In this document: positions 11,970-24,013 of the stretch, one piece after another | Numbering within the stretch: the first letter of the stretch is position 1 | Layout of the letters: each line of letters opens with the position of its first letter | Source of the DNA: Laetiporus sulphureus 93-53 | Taxonomy: Eukaryota; Basidiomycota; Agaricomycetes; Polyporales; Laetiporaceae | Direction of reading: 5' to 3' | NCBI RefSeq assembly: GCF_001632365.1 | Contig: NW_024468538.1 | Location: forward strand, 340,943 to 404,942 | DNA: 64,000 nucleotides | Notes under the pieces: generated by a model | The model's database searches: none | The model's input: only the letters and a program-made list of their open reading frames with translations | What the model was told of the DNA's origin: nothing | Translations under genes and position numbers: made by a program

Positions 11970-14541
11970 TCAATCAGGGACCCGCAAAGGCGGGAAGAAA
12001 CGCAACGACAGCGGCGAAAGCCTGCGCGAGAGGCCCTTGCCCTTCCGACTACCGACACTCGAGATCGAGCGCGGAGGCGATGGAGGGGCTTCTTCATAGT
12101 GGAGACGAGCGGGTGCTTCGGGATACACGACGCCTGGGGGAGTCCGCGCCACGGTGTACACGGGCGTTTTACGCCTTGGCGGCACGCTCGAAGCGCGCGC
12201 AGCTGTCTGAGCAGGAGGATTGGAGGCGTCGGCGTTTTGCAAGGAAGGTGCGAAGTCGCTGGGGAGGAGGTTTGGTGGGAGGTGTGAGTGCTCTGTGCGT
12301 GGAGACGCGGCCGAGATGATGGTGCGGCGATCATCGGGGCCATAGAGTGTCGCCTGGGAGAACTCAGGACCGAGTAATCGGGACTCATCCGTAGCACCGC
12401 TATGCATCGTACTCGTCCTCGAGGGATCGCTCCCAGTGGTCTTGCACCAATCACAACACGTCAACCGCAGGTCGCCTCTCAATAACCAATAAATGTCGGT
12501 ACGCACCGGAGACTCGACGACGATGTCCGGAACGCCTCCTCCACTGTTATGGTCCGACGTCCTCTTTCGAGATTGAGATTGAGAACGAGAACGAGAACGG
12601 AAGCGGCCCGTCAAGACCCGTTCTAACGCGCTCCCAGAGCTCGATGTCCCGCGTCGACTGGGGCTAGCCGGACGGCTGGTGGGTGCGTCTCGTGGATTGG
12701 TAGCGTAAGCTTGAGGCGGAGAACGTGATATTAACTTGGGCCCGACGTTCAAGTTGTCGGGAGATCCGGCGGGAATGCGCTGTACAAAAGACGAAGCAAG
12801 TGAGAACGTGACGTTGACACGTCGGATATACAAAGCGAAACCTACATCTCTAGCTGGCCCCGGGGTGCCGCTCATCATCCGTCGAAGCCCAGCCAACGCC
12901 TCGCCTGCGCTCCTGCCACTCCGACTGGCAGAGGAATCGTCCCTTCTCGGGCTGAGCAGGTCATACTGCGAGATGTTCGTGGAGGCTCTTGATTGAGGGG
13001 AGAGGCTGGGCGGCGCAGGAGGATATAGTTGTAGTTGTGTTGGAGGTTCGCGGGAAGCATGGCTCGTGTTCACGTATGCGTAGTCTTGATTGTGGTCAGT
13101 TGGCTGGTAATGGGTCGAGGGTTCCGTGCGAACTCTAGCGTGCGCAGGCTGTGAAAGGGCGGTGTGTGTATGTGATGGGGACAGCGTCGCTGCTGCATCC
13201 TCTCTATCGGTATGGGTATCCCAGTTTCGCGAGACGTCGTGGGGGGCTCGTCCCGGTCCTAGTGTATGCGAGTGCAGTGTTCGGATGGCTGGTGTGCGAG
13301 CATGGTTAGGATCTGGGATGGGGTCAGGGTCAGGAGCCGGGCGAGATTGTGGAGTGGACAAGACGCGTGGACGCGCTACTGACACTGATGATGGATCGGG
13401 GAAGGCAGTAGAATAATTTGGAGATCTGAGTCTCGAAGGACGAGGTCGACTATCGGCTGGCCTGTTGGAATTGTTAGCTAGCTTGTGGTGATGCACTGGG
13501 GTACCCTTCCTGCGAGAAGGTGTGGGGACCTACATTTGAACACGCCAAGGGGGTTGTTGGCCGGGAGGAGAGCGAGGAACGGGGAAGATCTCTTCCGGTT
13601 GACTGCCGCTGCCATCACTGCCGTCATTTTCACCATCGTCCCCACCTGCATCGTCATCTCCACCATCGTCCTCCTCCTCCTCTTCGTCAAATAAATCATT
13701 CATGACCGTCTGACGACGAGCGTATCGCCGTGGATCGTTCTGCCCTCCAGCCTGTTTCCCCTCTCGATATCGCCTCTCCTCGTTCCCTTTCACCACCGCC
13801 GCCTCCTGCCTTCCCTGCCAATACCCCTGCTCCCTAGCCCTCCTCAGCACGCTCTCCTCCCTCCACCTCCGCGCCGCCGTCCTCGCCCGCGCCGCCTCCG
13901 CCTCGGCATCACGCTTCTCCTTCTCCAGACTGTTCACCAACTCTTGCGCCCTGAGGATCTCCTTCTGCGCCTCTTCCAAGCGCATCCGGTACAGACTCAG
14001 CTCTTCAGTCGCGCGCGCGGAGTCGGCACGAGCTGCGATGGTGGCCTGGTTTGCTTGCCGCAATAGGTGCAGGGCATCGAGCGCGCGTGATTCGGCGGCG
14101 TCAGCGCGGAAAGTCTCGGAGCGGAGACGGTCGGTAGTCACGGCGAGAAGAGTATGCAGGTGGGCAGCGGAATGTTCCTCGCGCGAGAGGGAGAGGAGTC
14201 GGGCGAGGAGTCCAGATTTTGCGTTGGAGTAATCGGATCCTTGGTCGGGAGCTCGAATACGCTCGCGAGGTGCATGGTTGCGTATGACGCGGGGCGGGGG
14301 AGAGTAATCTGACCGCTGTGATGTCGTGTGAGACGACGAGCTTCGCGGCCTGGAAGGCGCGGAAGGGAGGGTGTCAGTGTTGGTGGAGGCCGGCGACAGT
14401 TTGCCCGCGTCCATCGCTGGGAAGGGGAACTCATGCCTGGCAGAGCGCACACACGGGTGGATTAACTTATGAGATGACGTCTTATGAGAGCTGAGAGACT
14501 CACATTCCTTTCTCCCCGAGGATGTGCGGCATGATGGGCAT
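11970..14541 (-). CDS. Coiled-coil, low-complexity protein of unknown function
   Basis: Five exons on the minus strand (14541-14504, 14436-13534, 13461-12846, 12779-12507, 12440-11970) sum to 2301 nt, 766 residues. I do not recognise the family. The first exon is only 38 nt and starts M-P-I-M-P-H; a start at the second ATG (14532) is possible. Exon 2 encodes a Ser/Pro-rich lead, then about 140 residues of Ala/Glu/Arg-rich heptads that look like a long coiled coil, then an acidic Asp/Glu/Gly tract. Exons 3-5 are Ser/Pro/Arg-rich and disordered-looking, with an Arg-Ser dipeptide cluster and a basic C-terminal tail. The last two introns are both 66 nt and contain no in-frame stop, so retained-intron reading is possible, but consensus donors and acceptors favour splicing. 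A scaffolding or cytoskeleton-linked role is a guess from composition only. Confidence 0.75.
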
Positions 14542-15279
14542 GCTTGCGCACGGAAAGTCAATCAAAGATGTTGTCCACCCAGGAAATGGGAGGTATAACT
14601 CGGGCGACGGACGTCAGACGAGCAGACAACAGCGAGGCACCGTGCCTCAGAGGACCATAGTGCATGATGAGAGGCCGAAAAACCCTCGCTGCCTATGGAG
14701 TCAGCGTTCTCTCTTGGATGCGTGGACGACCGGGTGTTCCCAGCGGTCAATGACAATGCGAGCGCGCAGAAGGCGTTGAAAAGGCGTGGTGCGCGGCACG
14801 CCAGCAGGCGTGTTATACACGTGTATGATGGATCCGGCCTACCTATGACGAAATGGGCATACGAAATATCGGTGGGAAAGAGTGAGAATAGAACACAAGA
14901 TACGCCGAGGTCACAGCCGCCGACGGGAGTGGGAACTCGCTCGCAATGATGCACGCGCCATCGACGACGATATGCTCTCGTTGCAGTGTAGTGTCGGACG
15001 CAGAGTTCGATGACTTGCTCGTGGCAGATTGGGCGATCGTAGAGTGGCCCATGAAACCAGCAGACCAAGTTCCTTGAATATGATGCAGGTATGAACATAT
15101 GGCTTTACAAAGAGCGGCGCCCGCGACTGAATTGTTGCCAAGACAGTCAAATATTATGTGAATGTTAACGGTGAACCTTGCGTTGCTAGGAAAGTTTGAT
15201 GACAAATGGTGCACGAAGCAGATGTCAGTTCTAGAGACTAGCACAGGTCCATTCTCTGCGGCCACTCGTAAGAGGAGCT
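14542..15279. other. No firm gene
   Basis: Upstream region of the coiled-coil gene. Open frames of 160-180 codons exist on the minus strand, two of them overlapping in different frames, without any recognised domain. They may be continuations of the decayed coding remnant at 15280-15560 but cannot be joined with confidence. Confidence 0.4.
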
Positions 15280-15560
15280 CCACGTGGTCACAACAGCGCG
15301 ATCGAACGTTCCCATCACCCGGCGCCACCAGCGCGTTTCGGACTCCGATGAACCCTCGAACAGGAGCACAACGAGCTCTTGTGCTTCATGCATGGCTGTT
15401 CTCATTGCTTGCTGCTCTGTGACGAGGGTGATACCCCGCTGGTTATCTCGCGGACCTGCTTCTCAACGGTGGTCCTGGCTAAATCGCGACTTGCGACTCA
15501 GATGCGCTCATCTTTTCGGTCTTCAAGCCAATCAGCGGTCTCGACACCTAAGGTAGAATA
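15280..15560 (-). pseudogene. Decayed coding remnant of unknown type
   Basis: Read on the minus strand, a good branch/acceptor region (pyrimidine-rich, ending CTTAG near 15552) is followed by a protein-like stretch rich in Glu, Arg, Leu and Trp. It is interrupted by an in-frame TGA near 15510 and needs a one-base frame change near 15437 to continue through a segment reading E-L-V-V-L-L-F-E-G. The amino-acid pattern looks coding and helical on both sides of the breaks, but I do not recognise a family. The assignment as a pseudogene is an inference. Confidence 0.3.
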
Positions 15561-17114
15561 GCATGAATTGAAGTATGAGCGATGTAGATTGAAGAGTGGA
15601 GAATGGGATGAGGCAAAAGTTGTATTCACAGTTTCCAATGATTAACTACGCTGCACGGTCCTGATATTCTACCGACTCAAGAGACAGTCTACAGCGTCCG
15701 TCAACGTGATCTCTATCGCGCTCGCCACCACGAGAAGTCTCTCCCAACCGCTCTATGATACTGTGCCCTCTAGTGGTACAATCTGCTAGGATCTCCTCTC
15801 TCCAGGACGTGTGCTTTCGCCGCAGGACGCGTTTCACCTAGAAAGTCCTACTGGCTCATTGCATGTTATCCTGGATAATTGAATTCAAATGTACTTGTCC
15901 TGAAATCACTGTGGCACCGATGTCTAATGGTGCTCACTCTTTCAGGTGGACTGATCCTGTAGCTATGGCTCGACGAACTGTCTTCTCCGCGGCAATGCAG
16001 AACAACTTATATCCTGCTCACCACTGCAGCGTCCATTCTGTCCTCCGGCGCTATCAGCGTACTGCGTCCACCCTCATACATCGCTTGCGGTGCGGGTCTG
16101 TTCTTGTGCGCCACCTGTCCTGAGGGTCGCATCCTGCTTCATCCATCGTCTGCCTCTCCGGCCGCATAACCGACTCGTGGTCCGTATCGCAGAATCTCTT
16201 CCACCTCAATGATCACTCTTGTGCTCATTATATGTTTAGCTACACGGTCCGCCGACTTCTGTGCGACGCCGCTTATGCTGATTCTTGATCAATTAATCAC
16301 CCGATATTCTTGGGAGTGGTTTCCGGCTCACGAGCTCAAAACACGGAAGTCTGCGCGATCTGTGCGGTCTGATGCTAGCGGGCATGCAGGGTATTTCTGC
16401 GAAGTATAGGAAGTGGTTTTGGTGAGAGAAGCGGTCACTTCTAGCGGCTTGCCGAATGATGCGATTAAATGAACATCGGGCAATAGGAGGTCATAACGCC
16501 ACTATCACGCACCATCTCAATTGTTGATATATCATCATGATGGAGGCTGCGTGTCTCGATGATCCAATCTATCAGGGTGGGAAGGCCAATCAGCTCATGA
16601 AACGCAGCGAACTCGTCCATGGCGAATGGGATGAAGGCACGCGCGCATGCCTGATAGTCTCACGTGTATGCGCTCATACGGAGCAACAGTATATTGAGGC
16701 AGTACAAGCATTTCAATTGGGCAGTACGGCCATATTATGGCAGTTTCAGCAGGCGATATCGCGTGTTTGGACGCTGCGCGAACCGATAGGAGCCATATAT
16801 GCACAACAGAAGATATAGATGCCTGGATCACGACGTTCTCTGTCCACCATACTCTGTCGCTTCCCCATCTTCCAAGCAGCGCCTGACACGTATTTCGAGG
16901 CTGCGAAAAGCGAGCGCGAGGCAGCATTGACAGATCGTGAGTGGAAGATCTAGCAATATATGCGTTTTTGTACGTTCAATCACATAAGTGTGGCTCAGTT
17001 CCCGGCCGAATGAGCGAAATCCTCGCAAAGCGTAATGGTGTCGTGGCCACGGAAGAAGACCTCGTTTCGAGAGGCAAGCGCTGTTCATTTCGCAATACGA
17101 ACATGTACTGACTA
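15561..17114. other. No firm gene
   Basis: Short open frames only, including a 63-codon minus-strand frame at 15646-15837 that could be an upstream exon of the remnant at 15280-15560. Nothing with a recognised domain. Confidence 0.4.
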
Positions 17115-18480
17115 GTGCTTACCAAAGCTTCGCCTGTGCTCCCGGTGGAGGTATGGGAGCAGGTGATAGACCATTTGCAGGACTGGAACCGGGAGTTGAA
17201 GGCGTGCGCGCTGGTGTGCCATGCATGGTACCCCCGGAGCCGCTTCCATCTTTTGGAACGAGGTTCAGTTCTTCAATCAACGGGATGTAACGGCCTGCGC
17301 AAGGATGCTGAGGAAGACGCCAAATTTGGCGGATCGAGTGTGGAAGGTTGGCATCCTAGGAGGATGGAGGCCGATCCCACAGCTGTCGACAGCGGCGATG
17401 ATGCTTGCACGCATGCTGCCACGGCTTCAGGAGCTTTACATCTGCAATGCAATTTGGCAGCCTTGGGCGATGCATAAGGATCTCTTTCTGCATCTATCCG
17501 TCTTTTCCTCCGTTAAGAGACTCGACCTTCGAGACATCACTTTTCCATCCCTTACGGTCTTTGGGCATGTCATCTATGCCCTGCCCGGTCTAATCATGCT
17601 ATCCTGCTCTGGTCTGAGGTTCATACACAATGACTTCAATCACATGGCTTTTGATGCACATCGCGATCGCATGAAGATTACGGAGCTACACCTTGACGGC
17701 TTTGGTACCAAAAAAGCGATCGAGTTTTTCATCTCCACCAGGACCGCGGTTGAACTCCAGAAGCTTGTTCTCGGTTGTAGGCGACCTTTCAACTTGCAAG
17801 AGCTGTACACAATGGATTTTCAACAGTTGCTAGATTCTGCAGGCAAATCTCTCGCGGAGCTACAAGCGTACCTTGCTCACATCACCAATATTGTGAATAA
17901 CAGTGGCACATGTTTTAGTCTGATTTAGTTTGCTCATTCTCACTGACCAGTGTGCCCCTTAGACTGGGCATTTTCCTGTGCCCAGAACACTGCACTGTCG
18001 AACGTGTGGCTGTCCACAGAAGTTTCCTCAAATGCGAACATCACTTGGATGTTCTCAGTTCTGTCTTCAGTCAGATCGGAGCAGCTACGGACAGTCAAAC
18101 TGATGCTCGATGTCAGAAAGAGAGTTATCACCTTGGACAGCGTGTTGGATACTTCTATCCCTGCTGTGCGTTTGAAGATAGATGAATTTCTCTCATCCAG
18201 TGCATTCAAGAACCTCACCGAAGTGGAGGTCCAGCTGCTCGCTGAAAGATTCACGAAGATAATTCCAGGTGCCCTACAGTGGGAGAACCAGCTTGCGCGG
18301 TGGTTTCCGCAACTGATGAAATGGGGAATCTTCCGGTGAGTGTTTCGCGCTTGTGTTGAGTCCAACGTCGTTGATGGCTAACGCCTCGTCAATGTTATGG
18401 CGAGCGACGGCGTGTTCGAAGATTTTGGGATGCAATCGCAGCATCTATTGGATGACTATGGCAAGGTAGGCGTGCGCGTG
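17115..18480 (+). pseudogene. F-box protein copy 1, frameshifted
   Basis: An N-terminal F-box is clear (L-P-V-E-V-W, then A-L-V-C-H-A-W-Y-P), followed by the leucine-rich scaffold usual in mushroom F-box proteins. The frame breaks at about 17256-17260: dropping one base there joins the F-box to the downstream frame, and the joined protein then aligns residue for residue with the copy at 21840-22560. Coding resumes to about 17902; an intron of about 48 nt (17903-17950) can connect it to the next exon, which ends near 18335, and a last exon may run to about 18480. No ATG starts the F-box exon; it begins just after an AG, so an upstream exon may exist. F-box proteins recruit substrates to SCF ubiquitin ligases. 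A base-calling error at the frameshift is the main alternative to pseudogene status. Confidence 0.6.
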
Positions 18481-20269
18481 CGGTGGCTATTCTCGCGTCG
18501 AGTCGGGTACCTCATCAAGTGTGCGAATCGCTCACGTAGCTTGCATTGGGCGCCAAGCTGCTTGCGAAGCTCACAAGGCTCGATGAGGCATCACTGCATG
18601 TCTTGTATCTTGGATACCAGGGTCGCGGGGGGTTTGGACGGGAAGTGTTGCTGGGATGACGGGATCAGTTGGGGTATTGCGAGTATTGTGGATGAATAAA
18701 AGTTCTGCTTGCTCACTGCATATTGTCGCATATCTGGCACGTTTTAGGACAGTCTACTGGTAGCATGAGGTTACCGTTGTTCTATAGCTTGAATGTACTA
18801 CAGGGACCAGAAACGGACTTGCGAGATTATAGTTTCCTTCAGAGAGTCGCCGAGTTAGGATTTGTTGCTCTTTGACTTTAATGCCGAGGACAGCGCGTCC
18901 GTTTCTCCAATTGCAAGAAGGCTAGCCCAGGGCCCGTGAGTTGAATCCGTCATGACCGTCGAGTCTCGACGGACTCGGCGTCTATCTCACTGGTGGCAGT
19001 TAGGCAGACTGACTCGATCGATCGCCTTGGGATGGCATAGAATGACGCACACGGTACTCACCGACATGCTGTTAGACAACGCCATATGCTCACCGTTTGT
19101 ACAAGAAGGTTCAAGCAAGCAAGCCATCCGTCCGCAGAGCCAGGAGTACCAGATTCATGTTGAGAAGGAAGTCGGCGAGAGGTGTGGAGCGTGTGCGCCA
19201 AATGCGACCAGGTCAGAAAGGAAGGGTGCGCTGCGAGGCCATATATGGCAGCTTTATTTCCATACGTAGCAATACTTAAGTATAATCCTCTCCCGAGGCT
19301 TACACTTCACTGCTTGTTTTGTCGGACGTCTCTCTATGTCACTAGAGGCACACTAGCCTTTGAACGCGTCCCCTTCTTTTCTTGAGTACTTACTCTGATC
19401 GATGTCCCGCGCTGCAAACTCGTCGTTCAAATTTCTGGTGCCACTCTCCGCTGCGATTCGCCCCGATTCGTCTTCGCCGTCGCCGTCTGGCATTTCTGGC
19501 ATTATTCATCCTGTCTATGCGCCATACCAGAGTTCTACGTCCCGCTGCACTTACACTGCATGGCCGTCCCACACAGCAAACACGAGCGTACGCCCTGAAG
19601 CCTGCTTCAGCAACATGTGCGATCTGGCCCTTGGCTCTCCGTTTCTCACCACGCTCGACCTTCCCCTAGACGGCCTCTAGTCATCGACATTGCGTACTGC
19701 TAGTATTACGTGGCTCTCCCGGACTTGTTTCGAGGGTGCGGACTTGGAGCCGATTGCTGGCGCGTTTGCTGCCGTGCCCCCCCCCCCCCCGGATACGTCG
19801 TCACATCCCGACCCTCACTCAGCTTGCGCACGGAAAGCTACTCTACCCGGAGCTGGAGTGCAGATGCGTTCGTGTCTGAGTACGCTATGGATGGACGGCG
19901 ATAGCATTCTACGCCACATGTCGACTGGCCGGCGCGAGCTCTGGGTACCACTGACTTATAAGCGGATATCTCGCGAATATCAAGCCCAGCCTTCACGAAG
20001 GCATCGCAGCGTCCGGATCTTCGCATGAGTTTCGTATCGCGAATACTGGACGCCGTCAGGGAGGGCTCCTGGTCGGTGAGGAGGGTCATCTGTTTGAGGA
20101 CGAGGCGTTCTTCGCAAAGGTCACTGGAACTGTGAGTCGATCCCTGTCTCACCTGCGGCACTCGTTTCTATCCGCTCTTCATACACGGCGATGCTAGCGA
20201 AATCGGCTTCCGAGAACCTTCCTCATTATTACAATTTTATGTGATAATTCACTCCGTTCCATGCAGGTC
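18481..20269. other. No firm gene
   Basis: Fragmentary open frames on the + strand. A piece near 20030-20130 reads like an exon ending at a GTGAGT donor but has no recognised domain. A run of 14 C lies near 19780. Probably decayed gene sequence between F-box relics. Confidence 0.4.
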
Positions 20270-20766
20270 TCAGAGGACACCTCCCTACGGAACGCGTGCT
20301 CCATGTACTCTCCTTCATCGACCTCCCGTCCGTGCTCTCCTCTCTCCGAGTGTCCAGATACGTCGTGACTGCATCCTTCATGAATGGGGTCCCGCTGCAT
20401 CGCACTTGCAGTCTATAGGATCTCCTGTGCCACGAAAACGCAGTATGGCGAGCGCTGTTCGAGCAGCGCCAGGCGGGTGGACGGAACATCGACCTACGCT
20501 GCGCGATCAACCCGCTTGACTCTGATCTGACGCCGTCGTTGTCCGTATCGACGATCACGCTGGTGCCGGCGCTGCTCCGGGTGAACTGCTTCAAGACTTA
20601 TGGGACACGCTTGGAGCTGGATAGGAGATGGGCGCAGGTGCTGCCAGCGAGGATGAGCATGCATGTTGACGGGCACCAGGGTCACTCGTGGACGCCGACG
20701 GCGAACAGAATAAATAGGCATGGTGACAGGTATGCTGGGTTCCACACGTTGAGGCCTCAGCCTTGA
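20270..20766 (+). pseudogene. F-box-like relic with in-frame stop
   Basis: Starting near 20278 the + strand encodes an F-box-like segment (H-L-P-T-E-R-V-L, then S-F-I-D-L-P-S-V-L). The same frame meets a TAG at 20416-20418 and then resumes with a coding-like stretch containing A-V-W-R-A-L-F-E, the usual continuation of the fold. The reading continues without further stops only in pieces. It is a distinct F-box subfamily from the copies at 17115 and 21840. Read as a pseudogene; a short intron around the TAG cannot be fully excluded. Confidence 0.5.
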
Positions 20767-20831
20767 GGCTTCGATATATCGCCTTTGCTCTCGCGCTATA
20801 ATGGCTCATGCTGCTTCTGCACGCTCGCATT

Positions 20832-21075
20832 GGTTCATCCTGGAAAAAAAAAGACCGACTTCATCAGAGAATCGACGACATAAACGACCATACCCGACAG
20901 CTCGAGGACGCGCTCGCCATCCTCCGGTTCAGCATCGAACTCGCTGCTCTCATGGGACATGCTCAAGAGCAAGTCGGGCTTGGAGCTCCGTTCAGCGGCG
21001 AACGTGGGGCAGAGGGAGACGAAAGGCGGGGAGGACGCGGAACAGGGCGAGGGAGAGGAGTCGCAGTACGCCGGT
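20832..21075 (+). pseudogene. Relic of Zn2Cys6 factor exon 2
   Basis: This stretch is a diverged copy of the second exon of the transcription factor at 5153-9457, in the opposite orientation. Similarity begins at the exon's first bases (GGTTCATCCT) and runs through the coiled-coil linker, including about 30 identical bases around R-Q-L-E-D-A-L-A-I-L, to the E-E-S-Q-Y segment. No zinc cluster or later exons are present. It starts at an exon border, which could reflect a copied transcript, but the short length makes a segmental duplication equally possible. Confidence 0.75.
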
Positions 21076-21084
21076 AAATTTACG

Positions 21085-21400
21085 GTATGTGTGTTCTGAT
21101 ACCATCAATCCGATACCATATTCTGACAAGAAGTGTATGTGGCAACGCACGGCGCCCCGAAGCTACTCCAGTCATCCCATATGCCCTCCTTCTGTCCCCG
21201 GGCAGTGCGCACAGCTATGATGTTCGTTGGGGCTCGGCGCGCCTGCGATGCTATGCAGAATAGTGGCCGTTCCATTCGCAGAATCATCACGAGGCTTGAA
21301 GCGGTGTAACAGTGTGCACCGCAAGAGCCTTGTGGTCAAATGCTGTGTGCTCGTCCGCAAGGCACGGAGAATTCTGAATCTGCACGCTGGAATGCGCGTG
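21085..21400 (+). repeat. Dispersed direct repeat, copy 1
   Basis: About 315 bp that match, with many substitutions, the segment 22657-23012 in the same orientation. Shared blocks include TATTCTGACAAGA, GCACGGCGCCC and TGCTATGCAGAA. The two copies bracket the second F-box relic. No reading frame is shared, so this is non-coding or long-decayed sequence. Confidence 0.6.
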
Positions 21401-21839
21401 AGCTGGAAGGATGCACTGAAGGATGCACATAGCAACTCGGAAAGAATGAAATGACCGTGGTATGCATGTCACGCGTCGTCGTTCATGCTTCGTCGACCGC
21501 TAATTATACTGCTGGGCTGTGCGTTATCCACAAATGGACGGTGAGTGTACAGCATCTTCAAAAAGCACTCCGATTGGCTGGCTGTATGTGTTCTGAACCA
21601 TGAAGCACGTTGCAATTCGAGGAAACGAATACATATACCTCGAAAGCTGGCCTGGAAACTTCAAACCTGCAACCATCTGCCACCAGTCGACACACCAACG
21701 CTAAGGCATTCTCCGAACAGAATCTGAAATACGCCACGCACGCTTCAGGGCACAAGATGGTCAAAGTGCAAAGGCTTGAGCCAATGGTGAGTGGGAAAGC
21801 GCCACGTACCCGATTTTGACCATTTACGTGCTATGCTGC

Positions 21840-22560
21840 GTTAGGTCAAGGGCAAGGGCAAGGCAGGGGAGACTGGCTCATCCGAAACTGTACCAGTGGC
21901 GACGAGACCTCTGCCGCAGCTTCTGATCGAGGTCTGGGAGAATGTGATCAATCATCTCTGGGACAACGAGTGGGCTTTGTGGATGTGCAGGCTCGTCTGT
22001 CGGGCATGGTACCCTCCAAGTCGCTTTCACTTGCACAGCCAGATCAGGATCCAGAGTGTGAAGGGTGTGAAGGCGTATGTCAAGATCCTGAAGCAGACGC
22101 CCGAGCTGTCAAAGCGGCCGCACAATATGCACATATCGGGCAGTGAAAAGTCAGATCTGTCAGCACTGTCGCTGGCGGCGATCCTGCTCGCTCGCAAGCT
22201 GCCCCGGATCGAGCGGCTTTCAATCCGGTATTCAAATTGGCAGCCATGGACGATGCACAAAGACATATTCCTCCATCTCTCCGCATTCTCCTCTGTCACT
22301 AGCCTCAATCTCTATAAAGTCACATTCCCGTCAATCACCGTCTTTGGGCGCCTCATCTGCGCCCTGCCAGTCCTAGATGCTCCTGGCGTTACGGATGTGG
22401 TATGATTGCGGTGCGTCGGCTCATGCTTCCATTCAACTGTGGGGTGGGATTGACAAAGGCACAACTCCTAGGTATTCTGGCATCCGGATGGCTACGCCTT
22501 TCCCATCTGCATTTTGCGAACCTGCGTGCATATGTCTTACGCAGACTGTGGCGCTGCTGT
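21840..22560 (+). pseudogene. F-box protein copy 2, truncated and frameshifted
   Basis: Paralog of the copy at 17115-18480. After an AG acceptor at about 21844 a Lys/Gly-rich lead runs into an F-box (L-I-E-V-W-E-N-V-I, L-V-C-R-A-W-Y-P) and the first leucine-rich part, with the same T-V-F-G and C-A-L-P segments as copy 1. The frame shifts near 22375, giving a stop at 22403-22405; a second frame starting at 22377 continues with a similar M-L and L-R pattern before stopping at 22562. The C-terminal half present in copy 1 is absent. A former F-box gene is inferred. Confidence 0.6.
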
Positions 22561-22656
22561 AAGTAGTATAGCCCCACCGGCGATGACGGGCTGGCAGCCT
22601 CGTGACGGTACTCGTGGTGTGCGGCGATATGGTCACCTTGATGAAGCGCAGGCCAA

Positions 22657-23012
22657 GTTATGGTACGTGCGATCTGACACCATTGATCTAATATCATATT
22701 CTGACAAGAGCGTATGTGGCAAAGCACGGCGCCCTGAAGCTGCTCTAGTCATCTCCCTTGCCCTCTTTGTGTCCTCTCACAGTGTGAAGAGCTGCGATGT
22801 TGGTTAGGGCGCATCGCATCTGTAATGCTATGCAGAACAATTGCCATTCTGTTCGCAGAATTGCCGCGAACTTCAAAACGGCGCAGCAATGTCCGCGGAG
22901 CCTTCAAGGCATGAGGAAGCTTCTAGTGGGTGATGGATATGGGTCGGATGAGCTTCCATTGATATCTATTCGTCCGCAAGGCACGTAGAATCCTGATTCT
23001 GTATGCTTTAAT
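22657..23012 (+). repeat. Dispersed direct repeat, copy 2
   Basis: Second copy of the 21085-21400 repeat, with small insertions. It follows directly on the F-box relic. Its last shared block is CGTCCGCAAGGCACG. Confidence 0.6.
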
Positions 23013-23412
23013 CTACCCGCACGAAGATTCTTCGGTGCGCCTGATGGAATAGACATTCCTTTGATCTGCTACTCACATGGAGAATGGTGACTCCGCATTG
23101 GAGGGCTTGGTGAGCCTTGAGACAGAGATAAGTGTAACAGAATGTTGTCTGCTACATCCAACTTTGCATGCTCATCACCGTGCCGTCACCTCAGTGCCAA
23201 TCCAAAGGTTGACTGCTCACAAGCATTATCTCTCTTGACCGCCTGACTGTACAGTTTTGATTCTGCTCTTCGGACCCATGGACCAGACGGTAGCAACTCT
23301 CCTCTTTACCCTCGGACTCCCAGAGGTGCTCGAAAACCCCCCGACGATGCAGACGAGTCGGCATGATGACACATTATCGCAGTAGTATGAAATCGTAGTC
23401 GTTGTACTCGTC

Positions 23413-23522
23413 AAACGCTATGATCATTACTCGAGGACCGCAGCAAGAGACCAAAAAGCTCCTCGCGTATCCCACATCCTATCGCTATTGGATCCGGGCA
23501 ACCGTAGAATGCAGCCCTCACG
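23413..23522 (+). repeat. 110-bp direct repeat, copy 1
   Basis: Matches 23777-23887 over its whole length with about a dozen differences. Both copies hold the block CTATCGCTATTGGATCCGGG. The 254 bp between the copies show no coding domain. The termini lack the TG/CA of an LTR. Confidence 0.75.
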
Positions 23523-23776
23523 TTGAACAGGCTTACCGTGTATGTGCAAGCACTATCGCCAGGTATCATTCTATACTCGCGGCGCTGTCTAGAAATCAAA
23601 ATTCCTTTTGCTTTTTATCTGGTCAAGGCGTCATGTTGCGGCCATACCCTAGAAGGAGATATGCAGGACAGCGGAAGAGGTTTAATGCCCTACCCGCTCC
23701 ATCCGTCAATCAGTTTCAAATGCAATTGTGGAGTCATGTTGGCAAATGGGCAGCCCAAAAGCGCATATGGTACGTA

Positions 23777-23887
23777 AAACGCTATGATCATTACTCAAGG
23801 ACCGCAGTAAGACACCAGAAAGCTCCTCGTGCGTCCCAAATCCTATCGCTATTGGATCCGGGGCCACCCTAGAATGCAGCCCTCACG
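23777..23887 (+). repeat. 110-bp direct repeat, copy 2
   Basis: Second copy of the 23413-23522 repeat, same orientation, 364 bp downstream, ending about 125 bp before the Nudix gene. Confidence 0.75.
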
Positions 23888-24013
23888 CATCCTCCATATG
23901 CAGGACTGATATACTTCTCATCACAGAACCTAATTGACCCGTTGAGTGGCGAAGATAAGTGAACAAAGTGAGCCAAATAAGTATCTTTATATTGCCTCGG
24001 GTATGATCGATGC

